A DNA stretch of 64,000 bases, from positions 496,001 to 560,000 of the forward strand of contig CAVXHG010000004.1 of NCBI GenBank assembly GCA_963761525.1, read 5' to 3'. This DNA comes from BOG-931 sp963761525 (GTDB taxonomy: Bacteria; Pseudomonadota; Alphaproteobacteria; Rhizobiales; Xanthobacteraceae). The position numbers and the translations under genes were made by a program. Shown here piece after piece: positions 34,715-43,855 of this stretch; within the stretch, counting starts at the first letter, position 1, and each line of letters begins with the position of its first letter. Below the pieces are notes generated by a model. It made no database searches, had not been told where the DNA came from, and saw nothing but the letters and a program-made list of their open reading frames with translations.

Positions 34715-36067
34715 TTACCTTTTAGCGGGGGCTAGCCCCTCGAAGTGGCCCCGTCTCTGCAGCCAAGTAAGCAGGATCAAGGCTGGCACGCCGGCCAAAG
34801 CGCACAGCAGAAAAAACCAGACCCAGCCGGTTTCGTGCTCTGCATACCCACTGCCCAACGAGAAGATATTACGTCCGAATGCCGCAAGCGCGTTCAGCAA
34901 CGCGAATTGCGTCGCCGTATAGAGCGGATTTTTACAAAGCACGGACAGATAAGCGACGAAGATTACCGTGCCGATAGCATCGGTGAAGAACTCGATTGTC
35001 GTTGTCAGCGTCAGCGCAGCCACGTTCATGCCGACCAGGGCCTGCCAGGAGAACGCGAGAATCATCAACGTTTGCAGAATAGCGCCGATCCACAGACTGA
35101 CCGACAACGGGAGAGCGCGGGCAATGAAGCCTCCGGCAAATCCGCCAAGTAGCGTCGCCGCAAAACCAATGCCATTACGGATGGTCGCGATCTGGGTCAG
35201 CGAAAAGCCCAGGCTGAGCGTGAAATTTGTCGACAGCGAGAAGGCCAATGCATCGGCGAGCTTGAACAGCATCACAAAGATCAGCACGGCGATGGCCAAA
35301 TCGCGCGAAAGAAAATCACGGAAGCTGTTCACTGCTGACCAGGTTGCGCGCTGCAGCCAGCTATCGCGCGCCTGCCGAGCATGCTGACTTTCAACGGCTC
35401 CCGAACGCTGCGGCTCGGTAGCCAATAACGTCGCCGCGATTCCGACCAGAACGAGAATCGCCATAATCGCGTAGCACGCGCTCCAGGACACCCGCTCGCC
35501 GAGCTCCGGCCTGAAACGCGCCACCAGAAGCAAGGCGCCGGCGCCCGAAACCAGCGTTCCGATCCGATAGGCGGCAACATAGGCGGCCAAGCCCGCAGCC
35601 TGTTCGCTCTCTGGCAGGCTTTCAACACGAAACGCGTCGATAACGATGTCCTGCGTCGCCGAAGCAGTGGCGACGAATAGTGCGCCTACTGCAACCACCG
35701 CCGTGGAAGCAGCCGGATCGCAGAACCCAAGGAACACGATCGCCACCATGAGCCAAAGTTGCGTGAGCAGAAGCCAGCCGCGGCGCCGTCCCAACATAGA
35801 CGACAGCACCGGCGCATCGAGCGAGTCGACCAGCGGTGCCCATAGAAATTTTATCGTGTAAGGCACACCAACCGCAGCGAATAAACCGATGGTGCGCACG
35901 TCGATGCCGTTCTGCGTCATCCACGCCTGCAGCGTGGAGCCGACCAGAATAAGCGGCAATCCAGAGGAAAACCCGAGTAGTAGGACGATAAGGACGCGGC
36001 GCTTGAGATAGACCGCCAGCGCGTCCGCCATCCTCCCGCGCGGCGCGGGAGAGGAGCTTTCGCTCAC
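34715..36067 (-). CDS. ampG: AmpG-like muropeptide permease (MFS)
   Basis: This 450-residue 12-helix transporter of the AmpG family imports anhydro-muropeptides for recycling and beta-lactamase signalling. Family marks are LLGFSSGLPLILVGSTLQAW in TM1, VGVPYTIKFLWAPLVDSLDA with the conserved Lys and Asp, LGRRRGWLLLTQLWLMVAI and SATQDIVIDAFRVESLPESE. Its start codon overlaps the rmuC stop by four bases (ATGA), so the two are translationally coupled. PBP, small Cys-rich protein and AmpG together suggest a cell-wall neighbourhood. Confidence 0.9.
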   Translation of the reverse strand: MSESSSPAPRGRMADALAVYLKRRVLIVLLLGFSSGLPLILVGSTLQAWMTQNGIDVRTIGLFAAVGVPYTIKFLWAPLVDSLDAPVLSSMLGRRRGWLLLTQLWLMVAIVFLGFCDPAASTAVVAVGALFVATASATQDIVIDAFRVESLPESEQAAGLAAYVAAYRIGTLVSGAGALLLVARFRPELGERVSWSACYAIMAILVLVGIAATLLATEPQRSGAVESQHARQARDSWLQRATWSAVNSFRDFLSRDLAIAVLIFVMLFKLADALAFSLSTNFTLSLGFSLTQIATIRNGIGFAATLLGGFAGGFIARALPLSVSLWIGAILQTLMILAFSWQALVGMNVAALTLTTTIEFFTDAIGTVIFVAYLSVLCKNPLYTATQFALLNALAAFGRNIFSLGSGYAEHETGWVWFFLLCALAGVPALILLTWLQRRGHFEGLAPAKR

Positions 36068-37185
36068 TCCCCGGCCTCCAGGCGGCGCACCGGCCCGGCG
36101 ATCACGTTTGAAGCGACAGGACCATCGACGCCGATCACTTCAACCTGTTGAATCTTGTCGCCGCGATCTTCGATCTTTTCGATGGAAATGACGGATTGCC
36201 GTATATCTTCGCCAGCCTGATTGAAATGCGTCTGAAGCTTGCGGATACGATCGCCCAGCAAGCTGACATCTTTCACTAGACGCGCGACCTCATCCTGAAT
36301 TTTGTCGGCCGCCTCTCGCATGTGGGCATCTTTCTGGCTTTGCTGCACCAGCGCTACCGCCAGCATGAGAAGCGACGGCGACATCAGGACGACTTTCGCG
36401 CGGAGTGCCTTTTGTACCAGATCGTTGAAACTGTCGCTGACTTCAGCATAGACCGCCTCGGAAGGCACGAACATCAACGCAAACTCCTGCGTCTCGCCGG
36501 GTATCAGATACTTCTCGGCGATATCGGAGACGTGCTTGCCAATATCCATCCGCAACCGCTGGCCGGCGATTTTGCGCTCCTCGTCGGTCTTGGCCTCGCG
36601 ATAGGCCGTGACACTTTCAAGCGGAAACTTGGCGTCGATAACAAGCGCGCGATTATCGGGCATGAACACGCAGCAATCCGGCCGGGTGCGGTTCGATAGC
36701 GTATGCTGGAATGCGTAAGTGCCTTTCGGCAGGCAATCCTGGATGATGGATTCCATCCGCCACTGACCGAACGCACCGCGCTCCTGCTTATTGGAAAGAA
36801 CGCTCTGCAGCGAGGTGACCTGGCTTGCCAGGTTGGTGATGTTCTTCTGGGCGCTGTCAATGACACCGAGCCGCTCGTGCAGCTTCTGCAAATTTTCCGA
36901 CGTGTGTTGCGTGGTCTTTTGCAGCAACTCGCCGAGCCGGTGCGAGACGTTATCGAGCCGCTCGTTGACCGCGTTCTGCAGTTGCGATTGGCGGTCGCCG
37001 AGCATGCGGATCATCGCTTCAAGCCGCTGCGCGGCCGCGCTTTGCGCCTGCGCAAGCTCCGCCATGACATCGGGCTCCTGCTCCGCCGGAGCGCGGCTGC
37101 GCATCAGCACCACGACCATCACCGCCACGGCGGCCAGCGCCACGACGACAGCGGCAATCGCAAGGATCGGCATCATCTCGGTCAT
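36064..37185 (-). CDS. rmuC: DNA recombination protein RmuC
   Basis: This 373-residue RmuC-family protein, linked in E. coli to limiting inversions at inverted repeats, has an N-terminal TM anchor (MPILAIAAVVVALAAVAVMV), a long coiled coil (about 40-140, SHRLGELLQKTTQHTSENLQ), and the nuclease-like core GQWRMESIIQDCLPKGTYAF, RPDCCVFMPDNRALVIDAKF (the D-A-K of the PD-(D/E)xK fold) and LMSPSLLMLAVALVQQSQ. The ATG at 37185 is 138 bases from the divergent def start. It forms an operon with ampG by a four-base overlap. Confidence 0.93.
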   Translation of the reverse strand: MTEMMPILAIAAVVVALAAVAVMVVVLMRSRAPAEQEPDVMAELAQAQSAAAQRLEAMIRMLGDRQSQLQNAVNERLDNVSHRLGELLQKTTQHTSENLQKLHERLGVIDSAQKNITNLASQVTSLQSVLSNKQERGAFGQWRMESIIQDCLPKGTYAFQHTLSNRTRPDCCVFMPDNRALVIDAKFPLESVTAYREAKTDEERKIAGQRLRMDIGKHVSDIAEKYLIPGETQEFALMFVPSEAVYAEVSDSFNDLVQKALRAKVVLMSPSLLMLAVALVQQSQKDAHMREAADKIQDEVARLVKDVSLLGDRIRKLQTHFNQAGEDIRQSVISIEKIEDRGDKIQQVEVIGVDGPVASNVIAGPVRRLEAGE

Positions 37186-37322
37186 TCGGCCACTCTACGC
37201 AATTCGGCTTAAGGAAGAACGAAGAGAGAACGCCTATATCCGGTCGGGCCCGCTGAAGCAACGGCATGGGCCTGAAAAACGCCAGATTGACCCCGCTTTC
37301 CCTAGGTCTTACATCGCCGCCC

Positions 37323-37838
37323 ATGGCGATCCACGAAATCATCAAGATTCCCGACAAGCGGCTGCGGCAGGTGTCCGAACCGGTGAAGAAGGTCGACGCC
37401 GGCATTCGCAGGCTGGTCGATGACATGTTCGAGACCATGTACAAGGCGCCGGGCATCGGGCTGGCCGCGATCCAGATCGGCGTGCCAAAGCGCGTCGTCA
37501 CCATGGATCTGTCGAAAAAAGAAGACGAACAGCAGCCACAGGTGTTCATCAATCCCGAACTGGTCTGGACCTCGGACAACAAGGCGACGCGCGAAGAAGG
37601 CTGCCTGTCGATCCCGGAGTATTACGAAGAGGTCGAACGGCCGGCCGCAGTGAAGGTCAAATATCTCGATCTCGACGGCAAGCCGCAGGAGATCGAAGCC
37701 TCAGGCCTGCTCGCAACCTGCCTGCAACACGAGATCGATCACACCAACGGCGTGCTGTTCATCGATTACCTGTCCAAGCTCAAGCGCGACCGCGTCACCA
37801 AGAAATTCATCAAGGCCGCGAAGAAGGAGGAGGCGTGA
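37323..37838 (+). CDS. def: Peptide deformylase
   Basis: This 171-residue iron/zinc metalloenzyme removes formyl from nascent proteins. All three motifs are seen: GIGLAAIQIG (motif 1, about residues 42-51), EEGCLSIPE (motif 2, with the Cys ligand) and CLQHEIDHTNG (motif 3, HExxH). The start at 37323 (MAIHEIIKIPDKRLRQV) begins the family core; an upstream in-frame ATG at 37266 would add 19 residues of low likeness. It is immediately followed by fmt, which starts at the base after the def stop, giving the classic def-fmt pair. Confidence 0.97.
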   Translation: MAIHEIIKIPDKRLRQVSEPVKKVDAGIRRLVDDMFETMYKAPGIGLAAIQIGVPKRVVTMDLSKKEDEQQPQVFINPELVWTSDNKATREEGCLSIPEYYEEVERPAAVKVKYLDLDGKPQEIEASGLLATCLQHEIDHTNGVLFIDYLSKLKRDRVTKKFIKAAKKEEA

Positions 37839-38765
37839 TTGGCGCTCCGCCTCGTATTTATGGGTACGCCGGACTTTGCCGTGCCGATGCTGGTGGGGTT
37901 GGTCGGCGGCGGCCATGAGATCGCGGCGGTCTATACTCGCGCGCCACAGCCAGCAGGCCGCCGCGGACTAGAAACAACGCCGAGCCCGATCGCGCGCGAA
38001 GCCGAACGACTCAAGCTTCCGATCTTCACCCCCAAGACCCTGAAAGATGAAGGTGCGGCCGACGCGATGCGCGCCCATGGCGCCAATGCTGCGGTGGTCG
38101 TCGCTTACGGTTTGATATTGCCAAAAGCGATCCTCGACAGCTTTCCACTTGGCTGTTTCAACCTGCACGCCTCATTGCTGCCGCGCTGGCGCGGCGCAGC
38201 GCCGATCCATCGCGCCATCATGGCCAGCGACAAGGAAACCGGCGTCATGGTGATGAAGATGGAAGAAGGCCTCGACACCGGGCCGGTCGCGATGGCCGAG
38301 CGCTTGCCGATCGCGCCCGATGCGACCACCGGCGAACTTCACGACAAGCTCGCCCGGCTTGGTGCGGACCTGATGTTGCGCGCGATTGGCGCACTGGAGC
38401 GCGGCAACTTGCAACTGACATCGCAATCTGAAGCCGGCGTAACCTACGCCCGCAAGATCGACAAGAACGAGACTCACATCGATTGGGCGAAGCCGTGGAA
38501 TGAAGTACACGATCACTGCCGCGGGCTGTCGCCGTTTCCCGGCGCTTGGTGCGAAATGCCCGGCATAGGACGCGCAAAGATCCTGCACTCGACCAAAGGC
38601 GATGGCAGCGGAGAACCGGGTCGCGTGCTGGACGATAAGCTTACCGTTGCCTGCGGCAGCGGCGCGGTGCGCATCGTCGAGTTGCAGCGCGCCGGCGGCA
38701 GACCGATGGCGGCCGGCGAATTCCTGCGCGGTAGTCCAATCGCGCCTGGCAGCGTGCTCACCTGA
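37839..38765 (+). CDS. fmt: Methionyl-tRNA formyltransferase
   Basis: This 308-residue enzyme formylates initiator tRNA using 10-formyl-THF. The start is TTG at 37839, directly after the def stop, with AGGAGG about 8 bases upstream; this is the only start keeping LRLVFMGTPDFAVPMLVGL whole. The active-site segment is FNLHASLLPRWRGAAPIHRA, with the conserved N..H..D triad continuing through MKMEEGLDTGPVAMAE. The C-terminal RNA-binding beta-barrel region starts near residue 205. The stop overlaps the truA start by one base (TGATG). Confidence 0.96.
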   Translation: MALRLVFMGTPDFAVPMLVGLVGGGHEIAAVYTRAPQPAGRRGLETTPSPIAREAERLKLPIFTPKTLKDEGAADAMRAHGANAAVVVAYGLILPKAILDSFPLGCFNLHASLLPRWRGAAPIHRAIMASDKETGVMVMKMEEGLDTGPVAMAERLPIAPDATTGELHDKLARLGADLMLRAIGALERGNLQLTSQSEAGVTYARKIDKNETHIDWAKPWNEVHDHCRGLSPFPGAWCEMPGIGRAKILHSTKGDGSGEPGRVLDDKLTVACGSGAVRIVELQRAGGRPMAAGEFLRGSPIAPGSVLT

Positions 38766-39502
38766 TGCCGCGCTACAAGCTCACCATCGAATATGACGGC
38801 GGGCCGTATGTTGGCTGGCAGATGCAGGACAATAGCGCCACCGTTCAAGGTACGCTGACCGCGGCAATCGAGGCATTCACCGGCGAGCGCGTGATCGTGA
38901 ACGGCGCGGGGCGCACCGACGCTGGCGTTCATGCGCTAGGCCAGGTGGCGCATATCGATCTCGGCAAGGATTGGGATTCCGATAACGTCCGCGATGCGAT
39001 GAATTTTCATCTGCGGCCGCAGCCGGTTGCGGTGCTGACAGCGGAACGCGTCGCCGATGGTTTCGACGCACGCTTCTCCGCGATCAAACGCCACTATCTC
39101 TATCGCATCATCAATCGCCGCGCCGATCTGGCGCTGGAGCAGGAGCGCGCATGGCGCGCTCCGCGAAAGCTCGACACCGAGGCAATGCACGCCGCCGCAC
39201 AACGCCTCCTTGGCAACCACGACTTCACAACATTCCGCTCCACCGAATGCCAGGCAAAATCGCCGGTGAAGACGCTGGACCGACTCGACGTCACGCGCGC
39301 CGGCGAAGATGTGCAAGTCACCGCCTCGGCGCGTTCGTTCCTGCAACATCAGGTACGCTCGATGGTCGGCTCGCTCGTTCATGTCGGCGAGGGCAAGTGG
39401 AGCGCGGACGATCTGGTCAAAGCGCTGGACGCGCGCAACCGCGCCGCCTGCGGCCAGGTCGCGCCGCCGCATGCGCTTTATCTGGTGCGGGTGGATTACT
39501 GA
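38765..39502 (+). CDS. truA: tRNA pseudouridine(38-40) synthase TruA
   Basis: This 245-residue enzyme modifies U38-U40 in the anticodon arm of tRNAs. It shows KLTIEYDGGPYVGWQMQDNS, the catalytic Asp motif GAGRTDAGVHALGQVAH (about residues 46-62), YRIINR and QHQVRSMVGSLVHVGEGKW near the end. It starts within the last base of fmt and ends the def-fmt-truA operon. No terminator is evident in the following 99 bases. Confidence 0.96.
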   Translation: MPRYKLTIEYDGGPYVGWQMQDNSATVQGTLTAAIEAFTGERVIVNGAGRTDAGVHALGQVAHIDLGKDWDSDNVRDAMNFHLRPQPVAVLTAERVADGFDARFSAIKRHYLYRIINRRADLALEQERAWRAPRKLDTEAMHAAAQRLLGNHDFTTFRSTECQAKSPVKTLDRLDVTRAGEDVQVTASARSFLQHQVRSMVGSLVHVGEGKWSADDLVKALDARNRAACGQVAPPHALYLVRVDY

Positions 39503-39601
39503 AGGCGTCCTTTCCGGGACGCGCGTATTGACGGCTCCGTTCGACCGGCGCAGCATTGCGCAGACGCAGGCATCCATTTTGCATCTTATGCGGAGCCGCT
39601 C

Positions 39602-40294
39602 ATGAGCAAGGCGACAACCGAAGGCCGCGTAACTGTCACGCAAGACGGCCCTTATCTCGTCACCGGAAACATTCCGCTCACGAAGGAAACCATCGCCGCG
39701 AACGCCGACGGCAATTCCGAGAGTTGGAAGGAAGGCCACCGTTTTCCGACCCGCGAGAAATATTCACTGTGCCGCTGCGGCCAGTCCAGTTCCAAGCCCT
39801 TTTGCGACGGCACCCACACCAAGATTGGCTTCGACGGCACGGAGACGGCAAGTCGTGAGCCCTATCTCAACCAGGCTCAGACCTTGGACGGTCCGGTCCT
39901 GGCTCTGACCGATGCAGAGAGTCTTTGCGCGTTTGGACGTTTTTGCGATCCCAACGGCAAGATTTGGAATCAAGTTGCGCGCACGGACGACCCCAAGGTG
40001 CGCGCCATGTTCATTCGGCAAGTGAATGACTGCCCGGCGGGCCGCCTCGTTGCCTGGGACAAGGCAACCGGGCAGCCGATCGAGCCGGATTTGCCAGTTT
40101 CGATTGGCCTGATTGACGATCCGACGGAACACTGTGCTGGCGCCGTCTGGTTACGTGGCGGAATTGCGGTGGTCGCCGCCGATGGATTTGAATACGAACG
40201 CCGCAATCGCGTGACGCTGTGCCGGTGCGGCGCGTCGCAGAACAAACCTTTCTGCGACGGCTCCCACGCGTCGATCAAGTTTCAAGCGCCATAG
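39602..40294 (+). CDS. Tandem CDGSH iron-sulfur protein
   Basis: This 230-residue protein has two CDGSH [2Fe-2S] motifs, each C-x-C-x2-(S/T)-x3-P-x-C-D-G-x-H: CRCGQSSSKPFCDGTH at about residues 57-72 and CRCGASQNKPFCDGSH at about 208-223. The mid part (ESLCAFGRFCDPNGKIWNQV, then DDPKVRAMFIRQVNDCPAGR) is a conserved Cys-containing linker of this bacterial family. It resembles mitoNEET-type cluster proteins; a redox or cluster-transfer role is a family-level inference. It lies between truA and a convergent dapE, in a gap holding a palindromic repeat. Confidence 0.85.
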   Translation: MSKATTEGRVTVTQDGPYLVTGNIPLTKETIAANADGNSESWKEGHRFPTREKYSLCRCGQSSSKPFCDGTHTKIGFDGTETASREPYLNQAQTLDGPVLALTDAESLCAFGRFCDPNGKIWNQVARTDDPKVRAMFIRQVNDCPAGRLVAWDKATGQPIEPDLPVSIGLIDDPTEHCAGAVWLRGGIAVVAADGFEYERRNRVTLCRCGASQNKPFCDGSHASIKFQAP

Positions 40295-40367
40295 AGTATG
40301 GTCCGGAAAAGCACACCCTCGGACTTGATCCGTGGGTGGACTTCCGGTTTTCCGAAAGATCATGCTC
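40294..40367. repeat. Palindromic intergenic repeat, divergent copy with enlarged loop
   Basis: The end arms GAGTATGGTCCGGAAAAG and GGTTTTCCGAAAGATCATGCTC can pair, with wobbles and a larger loop than the copy at 51664-51713. It lies between the convergent CDGSH and dapE genes and touches the stop of the former. Confidence 0.6.
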
Positions 40368-40389
40368 CAATGAGAAATCTAGGGCACAA

Positions 40390-41548
40390 TCAGGCGAAAT
40401 ATTTCTCGATGATCCGCCGGTAGATCGCGGTGAGCTTCACGAGGTCGGCGACCGAAGCGCATTCATCGACCGCGTGCATGGTCTGACCGACCAACCCGAA
40501 TTCCAGAACCGGGCAGTAATCCTTTATGAAACGCGCGTCCGACGTTCCGCCGGTGGTCGAGAGCTTCGGCGCGCGCCCGGTCACTTCCGCAATGGCGCTC
40601 GCCGCGAGATCGGTGAATGGCCCAGGCTTGGTGACGAACACGCCGGCATTCGACGGCTCCCACTCCACGAGCAAAACGCACACGACCCTCAGCCGCATCC
40701 CGGGCGCGCTGCTCGACCAGCGTTTTCAGCGACGCCTCGGTGTGGCAATCGTTGTAGCGGATATTGAACCGCGCCCTCGCCTCGCCCGGAATCAAGTTCA
40801 CCGTCTTGTTGCCGATATCGATCGAGGTGAATTCGAGATTCGACGGATCGAATTGGGCGCTACCCTTGTCGAGCGGTTGCTGCATCGCCGCGATCAATTT
40901 GACCAGCCCGCGCACCGGATTATCGGCGCGATCGGGATAGGCCACATGGCCCTGCTTGCCGATGATGACCAAAACGCCGTTGAGCGAACCGCGCCGGCCG
41001 GCCTTGATGGTGTCACCCAGCACGGCAACGTTGCTCGGTTCACCCAACACGCAGTGATCGAATTTTTCGCCGCGTTCCGCCGCCCACTTCAGAAGCTTGA
41101 TGGTGCCGTTGACCGCGATGCTTTCTTCGTCGCCGGTGATCAGCAGCGAAATCGAACCCTGCTTCGGTTTGCCGCCGTTCGCGGCAAGGTAATCGAGCGC
41201 GGCGGCGGCGAAGCAGGCGATGCCGCCTTTCATGTCGACCGCACCGCGGCCGTAAAGCACATCGCCCGCAACCTCGCCGGCAAACGGCGGATGGCTCCAG
41301 GTCCTCTCGTCACCCGGCGGTACAACGTCAGTGTGTCCAGCGAACATCAGATTGGGCTGCGTGGTGCCGATGCGGGCATAGAGATTATCGATCGGCGCGG
41401 TGCCCGGTTCGGTGAAGACGGCGCGATGCACGGTGAAGCCGCCGTGCTCCAGCACGCTTTGCAAATGAGTTAGCGCACCACCCTCGTCCGGCGTCACCGA
41501 ACGGCAGCGCAGCAGATCGCGAGCGATAACGACAGGATCGGCGGTCAT
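40390..41548 (-). pseudogene. dapE: Succinyl-diaminopimelate desuccinylase, one frameshift
   Basis: DapE makes LL-diaminopimelate for lysine and peptidoglycan. The zinc ligands are visible in MFAGHTDVVPPGD, YGRGAVDMKGGIACFAAA and GDEESIAVNGT, with the dimerisation domain VIIGKQGHVAYPDRADNPVR. The C-terminus (EWEPSNAGVFVTKPGPFTDL, KLSTTGGTSDARFIKDYCPV, GLVGQTMHAVDECASVADL) is in the next frame. Removing one base near 40670 (GCT-C-GTGGAGTGG) joins them into about 385 residues. The gene is normally essential and lies in its usual context with DUF805 and dapD, so an assembly insertion is the likeliest cause. Confidence 0.92.
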
Positions 41549-41569
41549 CGGAACAAGATACCTGCAGGG

Positions 41570-41998
41570 TCAGGATTTAGCGAGCGGATCAGGCCCGTAC
41601 TGGTTCGGGCCTTCGGTGCCTTTGCGGAAGCCGAGTTCGACCAACAGCGCGAGCCCGACGACCGTGAGCGGCACAGCGACGGCAAGCGAGAGCAGGTTCG
41701 GATTTTCGTTCGTCCCTGCCAAGTCGAGCACCACCAGCAGATCGAGAAACGCATTGGCTGCAAAGAATGCGATCAGAACCCAGTTTGGCATCTCGCGATC
41801 CTGCGCGCGCTTGATGGTCACGGCGAATTGCGGATAGGTGAAGGCGAGATCGACGATGGCGCTGAGACGGTCGCCCTGGACCTGTTCGGCGACCGCTTGA
41901 ACGGCGAACTGCGCGACGATCGTCAGAATTAAGGCAAACCAGAACGCCTGGCGGCCAATGCGGCCATGGAAACTGTTGAAGAGGAAAAGCCAGTCCAT
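41570..41998 (-). CDS. DUF805 domain membrane protein
   Basis: This 142-residue protein begins MDWLFLFNSFHGRIGRQAFW, the DUF805 signature (F-x-G-R-x-(G/S)R-x-x-(F/Y)W). Three to four hydrophobic helices follow (ALILTIVAQFAVQAVAEQVQ, LIAFFAANAFLDLLVVLDL, LAVAVPLTVVGLALLVEL). It sits between dapD and dapE on the same strand, the arrangement I know from related genomes. Function unknown. Confidence 0.85.
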   Translation of the reverse strand: MDWLFLFNSFHGRIGRQAFWFALILTIVAQFAVQAVAEQVQGDRLSAIVDLAFTYPQFAVTIKRAQDREMPNWVLIAFFAANAFLDLLVVLDLAGTNENPNLLSLAVAVPLTVVGLALLVELGFRKGTEGPNQYGPDPLAKS

Positions 41999-42028
41999 CA
42001 GGTTGATTTTTGTTGTTCTTGTGCCGGC

Positions 42029-42871
42029 CTAGTCGCGCAGCAGTTCGTTGATGCTGGTCTTGGCGCGGGTCTTTTCATCGACGCGTTTGACGATGACGGC
42101 GCAGTAAAGATTGGGACTGGCCGCTCCGTTCTTGCCTGGCCTACCCGGTATCGTGCCGGGCACCACCACCGAATAAGCCGGCACTTCGCCGACAAACGTC
42201 TCACCGGTCTCGCGATCGACAATCTTGGTCGAGGCGCCGATGAAGACGCCCATCGACAGCACCGCGCCTTCGCGCACCACCACGCCCTCGGCGACTTCCG
42301 AGCGTGCACCGATGAAGCAATTGTCCTCCACAATTACCGGGCCGGCCTGCAACGGCTCCAGCACGCCGCCAATGCCGACGCCGCCGGAGATGTGACAGTT
42401 CTTGCCGATCTGCGCGCAGGAGCCGACCGTCGACCAGGTATCGATCATGGTGCCCTGATCGACATAAGCGCCGAGATTGACGAACGACGGCATCAGCACC
42501 ACACCGGGCGCGATGTACGCCGAACGACGCACCACGCAACCGGGCACTGCACGAAAGCCGGCATCGCGAAAATTCTTGTCGCCCCAGTGATCGAATTTCG
42601 ACGGCACCTTGTCCCACCACGCGGCGTGACCGGGACCGCCGGAAATTTGCACCATGTCGTTGAGACGGAACGACAGCAGCACCGCTTTTTTCAGCCACTG
42701 ATTGACCTGCCACGCGCCGTTTGCGGTCTTTTCGGCAACGCGGGCGGTGCCGCGATCGAGCAGATCGAGCGCCTGTTCGACAGCCTCGCGCACCGCGCCC
42801 TTGGTCGACGGGCCGATGGTCTCGCGCTGGTCGAACGCGGTGTCGATAGTCTTTGCCAGTTCGGCTGACAT
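42029..42871 (-). CDS. dapD: 2,3,4,5-tetrahydropyridine-2,6-dicarboxylate N-succinyltransferase
   Basis: This 280-residue left-handed beta-helix acyltransferase transfers succinyl from succinyl-CoA in the lysine/DAP pathway. Hexapeptide-repeat turns are visible in YIAPGVVLMPSFVNLGAYVD, then IDTWSTVGSCAQIGKNCHIS, GVGIGGVLEPLQAGPVIVED and FIGARSEVAEGVVVREGAVL. The C-terminus DEKTRAKTSINELLRD matches the alpha/beta-proteobacterial form. Upstream of DUF805 and dapE in one transcriptional direction. Confidence 0.96.
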   Translation of the reverse strand: MSAELAKTIDTAFDQRETIGPSTKGAVREAVEQALDLLDRGTARVAEKTANGAWQVNQWLKKAVLLSFRLNDMVQISGGPGHAAWWDKVPSKFDHWGDKNFRDAGFRAVPGCVVRRSAYIAPGVVLMPSFVNLGAYVDQGTMIDTWSTVGSCAQIGKNCHISGGVGIGGVLEPLQAGPVIVEDNCFIGARSEVAEGVVVREGAVLSMGVFIGASTKIVDRETGETFVGEVPAYSVVVPGTIPGRPGKNGAASPNLYCAVIVKRVDEKTRAKTSINELLRD

Positions 42872-42915
42872 GGAAATCCCCTAAAGCCGGTTTGTCGGGT
42901 CAGCGACCGCCGATG

Positions 42916-43626
42916 TCAAGATTTGAGGCCGCGCAGGAAACCGGCAAGATTGTCGGTAACGTGATCGACATGCGGCGCTTCACGGCCGGCAAGTTCCCAG
43001 TCCTCACGCAGCACCACGCGCGCGCCTTCCGGCACCACCAGCACCGTGGTCATGCCGAGCGCATGCGGCACTTCAAGATTGCGGGCGAGGTCTTCGAATA
43101 AGGCGGCTTTCACGGGATCGACATCGTGACGCTCAAGGAAGCGTTCGTAGACTTGCGGCCGCGGCTTTGGCTCGAGCGCGGCCGCGCGAATATCGAAGAT
43201 GTCTTCGAAGTGATGGCTTATGCCAAGCCTGGCGAGCACAGCACCGGCATGCTCCCGCGTGCCGTTGGTGAGAATGAGCTTGCGGCCGTCGAGGCCGGCG
43301 ATGGCGGCGCCGAGTTCGGGATTGGGCGTCAGCGGCGAATGATCGATCTGATGCACCATTTCCAGATACGCATCCGGCTCAAGCCCGTGCTCCTCCATCA
43401 AGCCGCGCAGGGTGGTGCCGTAGCGGCGATAATAATCCTTCTGCAGGCGGAAAGCGTCGTCGCGGGAGATTTTCAGGAAATCGACGATGAAGTCGCGGAT
43501 ACGTTCGTCGACCTGATGCCAGAGATTGAGATGATGCGGATAGAGCGTGTTATCGAGATCGAACACCCAGGTTTCGACCTGGCCAAAGCCGCGGACCGAA
43601 CGTTGCGCGATTTGTTGTTCGTTCAT
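42916..43626 (-). CDS. Pyrimidine 5'-nucleotidase-like HAD hydrolase
   Basis: This 236-residue HAD-superfamily phosphatase shows motif I WVFDLDNTLYPHHLNLWHQV (DLDNT nucleophile), a helical cap with FLKISRDDAFRLQKDYYRRY GTT-type text, motif II GRKLILTNGTREHA (ILTNG), motif III Lys in LEPKPRPQVYERF and motif IV AALFEDLARNLEVPHALGMT. The start at 43626 (MNEQQIAQRSVRGF) begins just before the core. It lies 44 bases upstream of dapD in the same direction. The pyrimidine nucleotidase name follows the yeast SDT1-like group; the actual substrate is not shown. Confidence 0.88.
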   Translation of the reverse strand: MNEQQIAQRSVRGFGQVETWVFDLDNTLYPHHLNLWHQVDERIRDFIVDFLKISRDDAFRLQKDYYRRYGTTLRGLMEEHGLEPDAYLEMVHQIDHSPLTPNPELGAAIAGLDGRKLILTNGTREHAGAVLARLGISHHFEDIFDIRAAALEPKPRPQVYERFLERHDVDPVKAALFEDLARNLEVPHALGMTTVLVVPEGARVVLREDWELAGREAPHVDHVTDNLAGFLRGLKS

Positions 43627-43735
43627 CGAATGTTTCTTTGCGAACGGTTCGTGACGTGTTGTTGCCATAAATACCGGCGACGAAGCAGCGATCCAAGCCG
43701 AATCAGTGAGTACGTCGGCGCAAACGGAGTGCTTG

Positions 43736-43843
43736 ATGCGTCGGCGGTTACGGAACTCAATTCCATTTTTACTGGCTATTGTCGCCGGCACAATGGCCGC
43801 AGCAATCGTTGCGGCTTTCGCGATGATGGCGGCACATTCCTAA
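43736..43843 (+). CDS. Single-helix small membrane protein, 35 residues
   Basis: An ATG at 43736 with GGAG 6 bases upstream opens a 35-codon frame: MRRRLRNSIPFLLAIVAGTM followed by AAAIVAAFAMMAAHS. It has four arginines then one uninterrupted hydrophobic helix, as expected for an inner-membrane microprotein. It lies in the gap between divergent/convergent neighbours and is on the opposite strand to both. The composition and ribosome-binding site support it; no homology evidence is available. Confidence 0.45.
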   Translation: MRRRLRNSIPFLLAIVAGTMAAAIVAAFAMMAAHS

Positions 43844-43855
43844 AACGGACTGTCG

